From: an uncultured Rubripirellula sp.
Lineage (GTDB): Bacteria; Planctomycetota; Planctomycetia; Pirellulales; Pirellulaceae
Assembly (NCBI GenBank): GCA_938045805.1
Contig: CALIBL010000035.1
Coordinates: 124,001-188,000, forward strand
Length of the DNA: 64,000 nt
Reading direction: 5' to 3'
Shown: piece after piece, positions 36,755 to 46,027 of the stretch
Layout of the letters: every line of letters begins with the position of its first letter
Position numbering within the stretch: position 1 is the stretch's first letter
The notes under the pieces: model-generated
Seen by the model: the letters and a program-made list of their open reading frames with translations, nothing else
Database searches by the model: none
Told to the model about the DNA's origin: nothing
Made by a program: the position numbers and the translations under genes

Positions 36755-39121
36755 ATGAAAGCTCCTGCCTTCACACAACGGCTTGCATTTCGAATCCAGC
36801 TGATCCTAGCTGCGTTCGTACTCGCGATGGCGGTCTTCCATATCGCTTACTGGCAGCCACAGATGGAAAATCGACTGCGACGGTCGATCCAACAGAGCGT
36901 TAGCCGCAATCTTGAAACCATCGCAAATGCAGCAGCGCCGCAACTCTACAACAACGACATCACCACAGTGCAGGATGTCACAACCTTATTCATCAAACAA
37001 TACAACTCCGAATCGCCGATCAAACAGGATCCTCTAACGCAATCGCGTGGTTATTCGGATGTCGGTGGAACAAAAGTGGTTCACCTTGAAGTTTTCGGCC
37101 GAAACGGGGACTCGAAATTCAAATATGGCGAAGCACAGGTTCCGTTGGCAGCATCAGACAATGATCTGTTAAGAGTACGTGTGGATGCTAACTTTGACAT
37201 CGACTACACGAAGATTCAGGTTGGTGAGATCGAAGCCTCATTCGACATCAGCGAGGCGATCGAAAAAGAACATGCTTGGCTTCTATGGTACGAACAACTC
37301 CAACTAGCTTTCGCTTTATGCTTAGCAGTCGCAACTGCATTGGTTCTTGATCGCAATGTGCGTCAACCATTAACCATGCTAGCGGATGCATCTCAGTCAC
37401 TCTCGCAAGGCGACTACGACGCTTCCCTGCCGCCCGCAGCCAATGACGAAGTCGGGATTCTCTCCACTGGCTTCGATAAGATGCGGAAACAACTGCGCCA
37501 AAGACTTGATGACCTCGAGCGTGCACGACAGCAGGCAGAATCAGCCAACCAAGCCAAAAGCCAATTCATCGCTAACATGAGCCATGAAATACGGACTCCA
37601 ATGAATTCAATCTTGGGTCTAAGTGAACTACTCGCTCAAACGTCACTGGATTCAACCCAAAAGGCCTATGTCTCTGTCTTTTCCGAGTCTGCGAAGTCAC
37701 TACTTGCCATCATCAATGAGATTCTCGATTTTTCAAAAATCGAAGTCGGCAAATTAAAGCTGGATGAAGCTCCGTTTGATCTCTATGAGGTGGTCGGCGA
37801 TACACTGAAGTCACTTAGCTTTTCACCGAAATCGAGCAACCTTGAACTCCTGTATCGCGTCACTCCGGATATCCCGTCTCATTTGGTGGGTGATGCAAAT
37901 CGCCTAAGGCAAGTACTTTTCAACCTTGTTGGAAATGCCATTAAGTTCACCGATGAGGGAGAGGTGCGAATTGATATCGGCATCGTTTCAGTCGATAGCG
38001 AATCAGCAAAACTTCATTTTCAGATATCGGACACGGGACAAGGAATCGACGCCGAACAACTCAAACTCATCTTCGAACCTTTTGAGCAGGCAGACAACTC
38101 CAACACACGAAAGCATGGAGGAACCGGATTGGGGCTCGCGGTAAGCTCTGGCATTCTTGAAGCCGCGGGAGGCAGAATCTGGGTTGAAAGCACTGTCAAT
38201 GATGGGACAACATTTCATTTTGAGTGGACCTTCGGAAAAACAGATTCGGCATGCTCATCGGAGGCGATCACCGAAAAATCAAAATATGATCGCGTTGTGG
38301 TAATCGAACCCCACCACATCCATCGAGAATTATTGCAGGAGACCATCGAGCGATGGGATCTACCTACGTCCGGTTACGCATCATTCCAAGATGCAATCAA
38401 CGAGACCAGCGATAAAGACAATCATTCGGACAGAACGCTGATCCTGATGGACCTAGGACATCTCTCCGATGAAGACCGCGCCGGCCTAAATGAGAAAATC
38501 AAATGCTCTCTTGGTGCAGAAGCGACCATCATTGGTACTCTCTCTGATCCCACCCAAGAAAACCTGATCCAAGAACTGCCGGAAGTTGATCATGTCTTGA
38601 TCAAACCCCTGAAGCTTTCAGAATTGGCCAATGCGATTCAAGGAACCATTGAACAGCACGAGATCCAGCCAGCAGATTTACACGCGGCAAGCTTACCACA
38701 CGCAGAAGCAACTTTTACTCGCGACCCCATTGTTGACAGTGAGGAAGATCACGCGTTAACCGTTTTGGTAGCAGACGACGTTGCGTCAAACCGCATTCTT
38801 GTCTCTCACCTCCTCAAGAAATTGGGTCACAAAGTGTTCATCGCGGTGGATGGTGAAGACGCAGTGGAACGGTGGCGTGACAAGAAGCCAGATGTCATTC
38901 TGATGGATATCCAGATGCCCAATCTTGATGGACTGGAGGCGACAAAGAAGATTCGCGAGTTGGAATCTGAAGAAGGAACCCATGTAAAGATCATTGCTGC
39001 AACCGCGGGTGCACTGATTGCAGATCGCGAAAAGTGCCTTCAAGTTGGCATGGATGATTACCTCTCCAAACCGATCAGAATTGATGACTTCAACCGAGTG
39101 CTAAGCCACAAGCCTCGATAG
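36755..39121 (+). CDS. Hybrid sensor histidine kinase / response regulator
   Basis: 788 residues from the ATG at 36755; the frame is open to 36524 inside the previous gene but that part has no homology. It has a membrane helix (about 10-32), an extracytoplasmic sensor region (about 33-168), a second helix (about 175-192), HAMP, then HisKA with [20 protein letters not shown] (H277) and HATPase_c with [20 protein letters not shown] and [20 protein letters not shown] receiver-like domain follows (about 508-635) with IEPHH in place of the acidic pair but keeping LILMDLGHL and a C-terminal IKPLK. The last domain is a full receiver (VADDVASN; phospho-acceptor D718 in [15 protein letters not shown]). 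No HPt domain or output regulator is next to it. It is tightly coupled to the PhnD-like gene. Confidence 0.93.
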   Translation: MKAPAFTQRLAFRIQLILAAFVLAMAVFHIAYWQPQMENRLRRSIQQSVSRNLETIANAAAPQLYNNDITTVQDVTTLFIKQYNSESPIKQDPLTQSRGYSDVGGTKVVHLEVFGRNGDSKFKYGEAQVPLAASDNDLLRVRVDANFDIDYTKIQVGEIEASFDISEAIEKEHAWLLWYEQLQLAFALCLAVATALVLDRNVRQPLTMLADASQSLSQGDYDASLPPAANDEVGILSTGFDKMRKQLRQRLDDLERARQQAESANQAKSQFIANMSHEIRTPMNSILGLSELLAQTSLDSTQKAYVSVFSESAKSLLAIINEILDFSKIEVGKLKLDEAPFDLYEVVGDTLKSLSFSPKSSNLELLYRVTPDIPSHLVGDANRLRQVLFNLVGNAIKFTDEGEVRIDIGIVSVDSESAKLHFQISDTGQGIDAEQLKLIFEPFEQADNSNTRKHGGTGLGLAVSSGILEAAGGRIWVESTVNDGTTFHFEWTFGKTDSACSSEAITEKSKYDRVVVIEPHHIHRELLQETIERWDLPTSGYASFQDAINETSDKDNHSDRTLILMDLGHLSDEDRAGLNEKIKCSLGAEATIIGTLSDPTQENLIQELPEVDHVLIKPLKLSELANAIQGTIEQHEIQPADLHAASLPHAEATFTRDPIVDSEEDHALTVLVADDVASNRILVSHLLKKLGHKVFIAVDGEDAVERWRDKKPDVILMDIQMPNLDGLEATKKIRELESEEGTHVKIIAATAGALIADREKCLQVGMDDYLSKPIRIDDFNRVLSHKPR

Positions 39122-39255
39122 AACAGAGTGATCACTGACAACTTACCTACCCATAATCACATTACGAATCAGGTAGCGATCTTCTTCTGCGTCTTTGATC
39201 AAAAGAGAAATCAAAAGTGCCTATACCGGTCACCCCAATTTGGTCGGATCCTCGA

Positions 39256-41934
39256 CTACTTGGCAGCAAAAATCGGACTGGCGATCAAATCGATCAAAAG
39301 GTCTCGAAATCCTTCCTCGGCCTCAAGATTGTGCTGCACCAATCTTTCTATCTCTTTGGTTTCCAGATAACTCATCGGTCTACCAGTGGCGTACACCATT
39401 AAATGCTTTCCCAAGCTCGTACCAAAATCAGAAAGATGATCGAGCATCCACTCCTTTAAACCTCGAACATCCTCAATCACGGTCCCATCAAGTATCTCGA
39501 CCTTGGAATCCAGTTGGCCTGGCACCTCCGGCCACGCCTCTCTCCACCGCCCAACCGGATCAAAACTTTCGAGGACCAATCCAAATGGATCGATCCTTCG
39601 ATGACATCGAGCACAAGCCCCTTCACTGGTGTGCATAGCAAGAAGTTCTCGGGGTGATTGTGCGCCGCGCGTGTCAGGTGTCAAAGGTGGCACAGCATTT
39701 GGCGGTGGTGGAACTGTCTGCCCCAACAATTTCTCGAGTACCCAAACACCTCGAGTGACCGGCTGCGTATCAACACCATTTGAGGTCGCCAGCATCACCG
39801 CCGAAAACCCCAACACGCCTCCAAATCGCCCGCCCCTTGGTAGCGAAATCCTCAGCAAATCATTCGCTTTCTTTTTGTCAAAGACCGTTTGAACTTCATA
39901 AACATTCTTAGCGACTCTTGGTGAGGTGTAAGTAAAATCAGGATCGACAAAATCCCGCAGAGGACGGTTTTCTCGCAGCATTTCAGCAAAGAAATGCTCA
40001 ACTTCCAGCTTGGCATTCTTTTGGTCGAGCCGACTGTACTTAAAGGTTCGGTCGGGCATGATGTCGGCCAACTTCTGTGTATCAAGCCACTGCTCAGTAA
40101 AACTCTTGACCCAAGAAGAACCGGGGGAAGTCGGAATTAAACGCTTGGCTTCATCCCTTAATACCAACTGATCATCCAACTGCGTCACTTTTCTTAAGAG
40201 CTTCTCATCCGGCGGTCGCATGGTCAGAAAATAGGACAGACGCGTCGCCAAGTCGTACGAATCGAGTTCATTACCACTCAAACAGCGATAGAGAAAACGC
40301 GGAGAGATTAATGCGTTACGAACCACGAGGTGCAGCGCCTGCTCAGCCGAGAAACCCTCGCTTACATGCTGGTCGTAAATCGCGTGCCAGCGATTAAGTG
40401 TTTGCTTGTCAACGGGCCGCCGGAAAACTCGCTCCAAAACAGCATCGATTGAATCACGTTCAGTCGATGCATCACCGATTAACCGTTGCCGCAGTCGCTC
40501 TGATTCTTGCTCTCGCGGGCCTTCACTTAGCCGCGTTGGGCCACTCACTTCCACACGATGTATCTCTAAAGATGGACCATTTTCAAATACGTCAAATACC
40601 ACCGTCTCCGCATAAAGCACGGGATTACCAACAATCTTTTTGAGCACCGCCTCAACTTGCTGCTCGGTAATCTCGGGGAGATCGGGATCCGCAAGAAGCG
40701 TCTTGACGCGTTCCCAGCCAATCCCACCTCGAAAACCTTGGCCTTGCTCGCCTTCGAGCATCGTGTGCCAAGCAGCGAGGTACTTCGGATTCTCTCTATG
40801 CTTCGACTCAAAAAACTCCCTCAATCTGACTTTATCATCCCGATCGCTATCCAGTACCGCATTGGCCCAGTGAAGAACAACCGTCTGCCCTTCATACAAC
40901 ACCGCATCAAAACGAAATTCTTCAGGTGACTCACTCGTCACCGATATTTCCTCCAACAGACGCAGCGAGCGATGAGAAACACTATCCGCACTTGCAACAT
41001 CCCTCGCGAAAATCTTCACCACCATTGGTTCCGAAACGTCTGCCGGCTGAAACGTCGACAAAAGTACGGTGACCTCGTATTCACCGGTTACTTTCGCCTC
41101 AAATCGACTCGGCCATGTGCAACTTCTCTGAATGGGATCACATTTCATCCCTAGTCGCAAAGCATCCCCTACCACTTTCGCCGATGAATAACTGATCACC
41201 AAATCCGTCGGTTGCACGATGTTCAATGATGGATCAGGCAGTTCCCGAGGCGGCGGAAAAATTTGGTCGGCGACCGACCTAGCCCCCTCCGCGTAAGCCT
41301 CCAGCAACGTTGGGGACAGGATTAGCCCCTCACCAAGGTTGTTGAAACCATGCTGCGGGCGATCCACCGGAAAACCAGATGGCAGTTTAAAATCTTTGAT
41401 TCCAAACACCGCCTCGATCGTCGCTTGATACTCCTCCCGACTCAGCCTTCGCGGTGGGGTTCCACCTAGTGTTGAGAATGATTGAAGTTGGTGATCAACC
41501 CACGAGATCATTTTGGCGGATTCTGTACTGCTCGGTGACTCAGCATCACTGGGGGGCATCTCATGACCCTCGATCACCTCCAAAACGCGAATCCATCGCT
41601 GATGACTCTTCTCATCCAAAGGTTCTGACTGGAATGATTGACCGTCTGCCGTCTCTGATCGATCGAACGGCTCCAATTTCGCCAGTCCCTCATCATTCAA
41701 CAACAACTCGAAGTACTTCGCACCCTCGCTGCTTGAACCACTTACGTGACAATCCATGCAGTAGGTTTTCAGGAATGACCTCGCATCTTCAAGGCTATAT
41801 TTTTCCTCGATTGCATCATGGTTGGGATTACTTTCATCAGGTGTAATTGCATCAACCAAGGATGCATTCATTAACGAAAGTAACACGCCGCCTATTACTG
41901 CTGCGGCAAAATTGCATCTGAGACGTTTACTCAT
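39256..41934 (-). CDS. DUF1587/1592/1588/1585 cytochrome-type protein
   Basis: An 892-residue exported protein; signal peptide at about residues 8-29 (AAAVIGGVLLSLMNASLVDA). Haem motif CMDCH (59-63) is followed by a DUF1587 block (RRLSREEYQATIEAVFGIKD), a long beta-rich segment with FEAKVTGEYEVTVLLSTF, DUF1592 (VFRRPVDKQTLNRWHAIYDQ), DUF1595 (LATRLSYFLTMRPPDEKLLR), DUF1588 (FVDPDFTYTSPRVAKNVYEV; CARCHRRIDPFGLVLESFD with the second haem motif) and DUF1585 (HLMVYATGRPMSYLETKEIE). It starts one base after the DUF1552 stop, so the pair is tightly coupled. It has no HMA extension. Confidence 0.9.
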   Translation of the reverse strand: MSKRLRCNFAAAVIGGVLLSLMNASLVDAITPDESNPNHDAIEEKYSLEDARSFLKTYCMDCHVSGSSSEGAKYFELLLNDEGLAKLEPFDRSETADGQSFQSEPLDEKSHQRWIRVLEVIEGHEMPPSDAESPSSTESAKMISWVDHQLQSFSTLGGTPPRRLSREEYQATIEAVFGIKDFKLPSGFPVDRPQHGFNNLGEGLILSPTLLEAYAEGARSVADQIFPPPRELPDPSLNIVQPTDLVISYSSAKVVGDALRLGMKCDPIQRSCTWPSRFEAKVTGEYEVTVLLSTFQPADVSEPMVVKIFARDVASADSVSHRSLRLLEEISVTSESPEEFRFDAVLYEGQTVVLHWANAVLDSDRDDKVRLREFFESKHRENPKYLAAWHTMLEGEQGQGFRGGIGWERVKTLLADPDLPEITEQQVEAVLKKIVGNPVLYAETVVFDVFENGPSLEIHRVEVSGPTRLSEGPREQESERLRQRLIGDASTERDSIDAVLERVFRRPVDKQTLNRWHAIYDQHVSEGFSAEQALHLVVRNALISPRFLYRCLSGNELDSYDLATRLSYFLTMRPPDEKLLRKVTQLDDQLVLRDEAKRLIPTSPGSSWVKSFTEQWLDTQKLADIMPDRTFKYSRLDQKNAKLEVEHFFAEMLRENRPLRDFVDPDFTYTSPRVAKNVYEVQTVFDKKKANDLLRISLPRGGRFGGVLGFSAVMLATSNGVDTQPVTRGVWVLEKLLGQTVPPPPNAVPPLTPDTRGAQSPRELLAMHTSEGACARCHRRIDPFGLVLESFDPVGRWREAWPEVPGQLDSKVEILDGTVIEDVRGLKEWMLDHLSDFGTSLGKHLMVYATGRPMSYLETKEIERLVQHNLEAEEGFRDLLIDLIASPIFAAK

Positions 41935-41935
41935 T

Positions 41936-43210
41936 TCACGATGTCAATAAATCATTCAAATTGCGAGTAGCATTGGAGAAGGTTTCCACCGACATTCCGA
42001 AATGCTGCATGAGGGTAATATAAAGATCACCCAAAAGCCGCGGTTGGTTCGACGATGAATCATTCGCAACGTGCTGCCCGTGATTAAACCCGCCTCCCGC
42101 TACGAGTGTCGGAAGATTTCGATTTGCGTGACGACTCGCATCACCCATCCCAGTCCCAAGCAAAACGATGGTTGAATCCAACAGTGATACACCACTGGCA
42201 TCAGTTTTGCTTTTCAGCAGCCCTAGAAAGTGAGCAAAACACTTCATGTGCTCGCGTTCCACACGTATCAAATCACGAATTGCATCGGGGTCGTTCCCGT
42301 GATGCGACAGCGCATGATAGCCAGCTTGCAACGTTTCGCCATCAATCGTGAAAACCTGACCCAAGCCGCCGATGAATAAAGAAAGCACCGGAGTGCTGTC
42401 AGTCTCGATCGCCAGTGCCATCAGATCGTACATGAGCTTTTCAGCTTCAAGTTGCATTGTCGGCGCAACGGGATCGTAATCAGGCAACTTATAATCTGTA
42501 GTGTGTGTCACCTCGCCCAATTCGAGGTTACGCGACATGCGACGCTCAACCTCCCGAATGGAATCAAAGTATTCACCAAGTTTGACTTGATCAGCCTTCG
42601 AAACGGACCGCTGCAACTGCCGAGCATCCTCGAGCACCGAGTCCATCGCGCTTCGTCCGGAACGCAGTAGATATTCCGTGCGATGTCTATCAGCGTCACT
42701 CGCAAACAGCTTCGAATAAAGAACCGAAGGTCGCTGAACCATCGGAAGAGCGATACCCTGCTTCGTATGACTCATCGTTTGGCTCGCTTTGCCAGCACTC
42801 AGCTGAAATGATGGGTAGCGATAAGAAGCCCCTAGATGATCTGCGATTCGTTGGTCGAGTGAATATTCATTGGGGGTCTGCCCACACAGAAAATTGTTCC
42901 AAGCTGCGTGGCCGTTTGGGGCCTGATGGTCAAACCCCGAAAAGACAGTGAACTCGTCTCTGAATTCACCCAACTCTCTAAGCAACTCGGATAATTCATA
43001 GTTGCGTCCAGACTGCTTTGGGAAAAACGCTTCCTGATAGAAACCTAGATAAGTTCCAACGCACACGAATCGCTTCGCCTTTGGCTCTTCAAGTGCATCA
43101 GAGGCTTCCCCCGCATGTGTGGTCTGGATTGATTCTAATCCGGGCAGAGCGATGGTTACGCCAGAAGCCCTGAGCACACATCGTCGATTCCAATGGTAAG
43201 GCTTGTTCAT
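41936..43210 (-). CDS. DUF1552 family Tat-exported protein
   Basis: 424 residues. The Tat-type signal is NRRCVLRASGVTIALPGLES. Blocks: FTVFSGFDHQAPNGHAAWNN, YSLDQRIADHLGASYRYPSF, AIETDSTPVLSLFIGGLG, LLGTGMGDASRHANRNLPTL, VAGGGFNHGQHVAND and DLYITLMQHFGMSVETFSNA. It is more similar in layout and length to the copy at 1858 than to the one at 23344. Its own promoter should lie in 43211-43460, beyond the terminator of the ammonium channel gene. It is followed after one base by the DUF1592-type gene. Confidence 0.9.
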   Translation of the reverse strand: MNKPYHWNRRCVLRASGVTIALPGLESIQTTHAGEASDALEEPKAKRFVCVGTYLGFYQEAFFPKQSGRNYELSELLRELGEFRDEFTVFSGFDHQAPNGHAAWNNFLCGQTPNEYSLDQRIADHLGASYRYPSFQLSAGKASQTMSHTKQGIALPMVQRPSVLYSKLFASDADRHRTEYLLRSGRSAMDSVLEDARQLQRSVSKADQVKLGEYFDSIREVERRMSRNLELGEVTHTTDYKLPDYDPVAPTMQLEAEKLMYDLMALAIETDSTPVLSLFIGGLGQVFTIDGETLQAGYHALSHHGNDPDAIRDLIRVEREHMKCFAHFLGLLKSKTDASGVSLLDSTIVLLGTGMGDASRHANRNLPTLVAGGGFNHGQHVANDSSSNQPRLLGDLYITLMQHFGMSVETFSNATRNLNDLLTS

Positions 43211-43531
43211 CTTTTCAACTCAAATAGTCGCAACACATCAAATACTAGCAACCGCAGACGGGCCTCGAAGCAAATGCTAGACGGCTCACCTCTCAGGAGC
43301 CCGCAAGACTTCCCGTCGAGTTCACGAACGCGACTCTAGTATAAACAAAATCTTCAACTTCTCAGAAAGACACATCCAAAAGGCCATAAACGACCTAAAG
43401 CCAACGTATTACCGTCAAGCGGATCGATGTAAATTGCGTGCTGAGTCTTCTCGAGGATACATCAACAAAAAAGGCTGTAGCACTTTACCACAGCCTTTTT
43501 CTCATGTTGATGAAAAGAGTTTCAACTTCTA
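43211..43531. other. Intergenic region with amt terminator
   Basis: This gap holds the terminator of the upstream ammonium channel gene (43466-43500) and presumably the promoter of the DUF1552 gene. No other gene is evident. Confidence 0.45.
43466..43500 (-). terminator. Rho-independent terminator of the ammonium channel gene
   Basis: A perfect 11-bp stem (AAAAAGGCTGT at 43468-43478 paired with ACAGCCTTTTT at 43490-43500) around an 11-nt loop. On the minus strand the hairpin is followed by a run of six T. It lies about 30 bp past the amt stop codon. The A and T tracts on both sides could also stop transcription from the plus side. Confidence 0.85.
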
Positions 43532-44932
43532 CTAGAGGATGTAACCTCTTTCCTCGTGCTCGGACAAATCAAGTCCGCGATACTCGGCATCGCCATCAAC
43601 TCGCAGTTGCATGAAGAACTTCATGAAGGAGAGAATCACGACGGTAGCAACGACTGAATAAACTGCCGTGATGGTCGCTGCGAGGAATTGTGTCCAAACG
43701 GCAGATCCAATTGAAAAACTCGCATCTGCTAATCCACCGAAATTCGAAGCTGCGAAAACCCCGCAGAGGACGGTGCCAACGTAACCACCGACTCCGTGGA
43801 CACCAAATACATCGAGCGAATCGTCATAACCACACGCCTGCTTGATTTTTGTTGCAAAGATGAAACAGATGACGGCAGAAGCGGTTCCGATGGCGAGTGC
43901 ACCGATCGGCCCCACAAATCCTGATGCAGGTGTGATCGCCGCCAAGCCCGCGATCGCACCGGTCGCAGCCCCGAGAACACTAGGTTTACCGAGTTTGACC
44001 CACTCGATTCCCATCCAAACCAGGGTGGCAACCGATGCCGAGAGGTGTGTGACTAATACCGCCATTGCTGCGCCACCGTTGGCAGCGAGTGCACTACCTC
44101 CGTTGAATCCAAACCAACCCACCCACAACATGGCCGTTCCAGTGACCGTCATCGTCATGTTGTGTGGAGGATCAAGACTCCGAGGATAGCCAGCTCGAGG
44201 GCCAACCATGACACATGCCACTAACGCACTGACTCCTGCTGTTATATGAACCACAATCCCACCGGCGAAGTCCATCACTCCCCAGTCCCAGAATAATCCT
44301 CCGTCACCACCCCAAGTCATGTGGCAGATGGGCAGATAGACAACAACCAACCAGACGGTTGAAAAAACAAGCACCGCGCTAAATTTCATTCTTTCGGCAA
44401 ACGCACCGATCATCAACGCAGGGGTGATCACGGCAAAAGTCATTTGAAACGCGGCATGCAAAACGGTGGGTATTGTGCCGGTCAGACTATCAGGGGACAC
44501 ACCGCTAAGGAAAGCAAGAGAGAAGCCGCCCAGAAATGCGCTCAAACCCACTTTTCCGCTTTCCATGCCAGTCGTGTCAAAGGCGAGGCTATAACCGAAA
44601 ACAACCCATACAACTGATAGGATTGCGGTCAAAACCAGACACTGCATCAGCACCGACAGCACATTCTTGGTACGAACCAAGCCCCCATAAAAAAGCGCCA
44701 AAGCGGGGATGGTCATGAAAAGAACCAAGGCCGTCGAGGTGAGAATCCAAGCGGTATCGCCAGAATCCAAACTCGAAGCCTCTTGATCGGCCGATTGCAC
44801 CGCAGCGGCGACATCACCGGAGACTGCCGCGTCGGCATTGGGAATCGCGTCTTGGGCGACCGCCGTCATGCCCGCGACGATAAAAAACAAAATGGGTACA
44901 AGCGCGCACCGCGCACATCCACTGAGAAGCAT
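43532..44932 (-). CDS. amt: Ammonium transporter (Amt/MEP/Rh family)
   Basis: A 466-residue ammonium channel. A cleavable signal (about 1-26) and a periplasmic Ala/Asp/Ser-rich segment precede the eleven-helix core starting at TAWILTSTALVLFMTIPALA. The pore histidines are visible in DFAGGIVVHITAGVSALV and VFGVHGVGGYVGT, and the family motif FYGGLVRTKNVLSVLMQC is present. It lets NH4+/NH3 into the cell. PII genes (glnK) often sit next to amt but none is seen here. The C-terminal tail (LDLSEHEERGYIL) fits the regulatory tail contacted by PII in relatives. A strong terminator follows. Confidence 0.96.
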   Translation of the reverse strand: MLLSGCARCALVPILFFIVAGMTAVAQDAIPNADAAVSGDVAAAVQSADQEASSLDSGDTAWILTSTALVLFMTIPALALFYGGLVRTKNVLSVLMQCLVLTAILSVVWVVFGYSLAFDTTGMESGKVGLSAFLGGFSLAFLSGVSPDSLTGTIPTVLHAAFQMTFAVITPALMIGAFAERMKFSAVLVFSTVWLVVVYLPICHMTWGGDGGLFWDWGVMDFAGGIVVHITAGVSALVACVMVGPRAGYPRSLDPPHNMTMTVTGTAMLWVGWFGFNGGSALAANGGAAMAVLVTHLSASVATLVWMGIEWVKLGKPSVLGAATGAIAGLAAITPASGFVGPIGALAIGTASAVICFIFATKIKQACGYDDSLDVFGVHGVGGYVGTVLCGVFAASNFGGLADASFSIGSAVWTQFLAATITAVYSVVATVVILSFMKFFMQLRVDGDAEYRGLDLSEHEERGYIL

Positions 44933-45213
44933 CCGCCTTACTCCTAGTTTTGATCGTTTAATTTGCCTGAGAAACGCAGTGTACCGAATTTCTCTGCCTG
45001 CTCGAATCCCCCACCGGGTGGTTCCTTTGACTTGGATCGCTATTCAGCTCGAGAAATACCGGCGGATTCGTTCCAACTCGCAAATCTTCTCATTTCACTT
45101 CGTCGATTGCATCGCATATCGGAAAGTCCAACAAGATTTGATACGGTACAGAAGGTCCAGCACCATCGCTGACCAAAGGTAGCACCAGACCATGAGCCAC
45201 AAATCCGGTAGCT

Positions 45214-45975
45214 ATGAGCTCGAGATCAGTTAGTTCCCCCATCGAAATTGGCCACTCGCCGTTGAATCAAAATCGGGTTATCGCTGTCGGAGACATTCAC
45301 GGCTGCGTGCATGCTTTCGAAACGCTGCTTGAAGCCATCGCTCCACAGCCATGCGATACGCTTGTGATCCTTGGTGATTACATCGATAAGGGTCGGCAGA
45401 GTAAAGAAGTCATTGATCGCCTGATTTCACTGCAGGATGAATGCAACCTGATCCACCTTATCGGGAACCATGAGGAAGTTCTTCTCAACACTCTCGATGA
45501 TAACTCCTCACTCAATTACTGGATGCAATGTGGTGGTGTATCGACTCTGAATTCCTATCGCTTTGGCGGTTCACTAAAGGACATTCCTGAGGAACACTTG
45601 GAGTTCATGCGGTCCGGCACGAACTATTTCGAAACAGAAGGTCATCTGTTCGCACACGCCTGTCCGGATCACCACCTGCCGCTCTCCGAGAACTCAACCT
45701 ACGCTCTGCGCTGGCAGTTACTCGAACCCGACGAGGTGCAGCCGCACTACTCAGGGAAGACTGCAATCGTGGGACACACCGAACAAATCAGCGGCGACAT
45801 ACTCGACCTGGGATTCATTCAATGCATTGACACGGCCTGCTGGCGGTATGGTTGGCTCACCGCTCTGGAGGTTACGACCGGAGAAGTCTGGCAAGCTCAA
45901 AGATTTGGCATGCTCAGAGAACAGGGTGATACGCCGGTCGGTCCAATAGGTGACCGAAACGACCATGAACAATAG
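45214..45975 (+). CDS. PPP-type metallophosphatase (serine/threonine phosphatase-like)
   Basis: A 253-residue cytoplasmic phosphoesterase. The three metal-binding motifs of the PPP family are in order: VGDIHGC (about 26-32), GDYIDKG (about 53-59) and GNHEE (about 83-87), with later His in FAHACPDHHL and VGHTE. The fold uses two metal ions to hydrolyse phosphomonoesters; relatives include PrpA-like protein phosphatases and symmetrical Ap4A hydrolase. The length (about 250) fits the bacterial protein-phosphatase subgroup. The ATG at 45214 is chosen; no Shine-Dalgarno is clear. The neighbours are unrelated, so the substrate is unknown. Confidence 0.9.
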   Translation: MSSRSVSSPIEIGHSPLNQNRVIAVGDIHGCVHAFETLLEAIAPQPCDTLVILGDYIDKGRQSKEVIDRLISLQDECNLIHLIGNHEEVLLNTLDDNSSLNYWMQCGGVSTLNSYRFGGSLKDIPEEHLEFMRSGTNYFETEGHLFAHACPDHHLPLSENSTYALRWQLLEPDEVQPHYSGKTAIVGHTEQISGDILDLGFIQCIDTACWRYGWLTALEVTTGEVWQAQRFGMLREQGDTPVGPIGDRNDHEQ

Positions 45976-46027
45976 TTAAGTCATCACGAGATTCGATTGG
46001 TTCATGGCGTTGATGCTTGATCAATCG

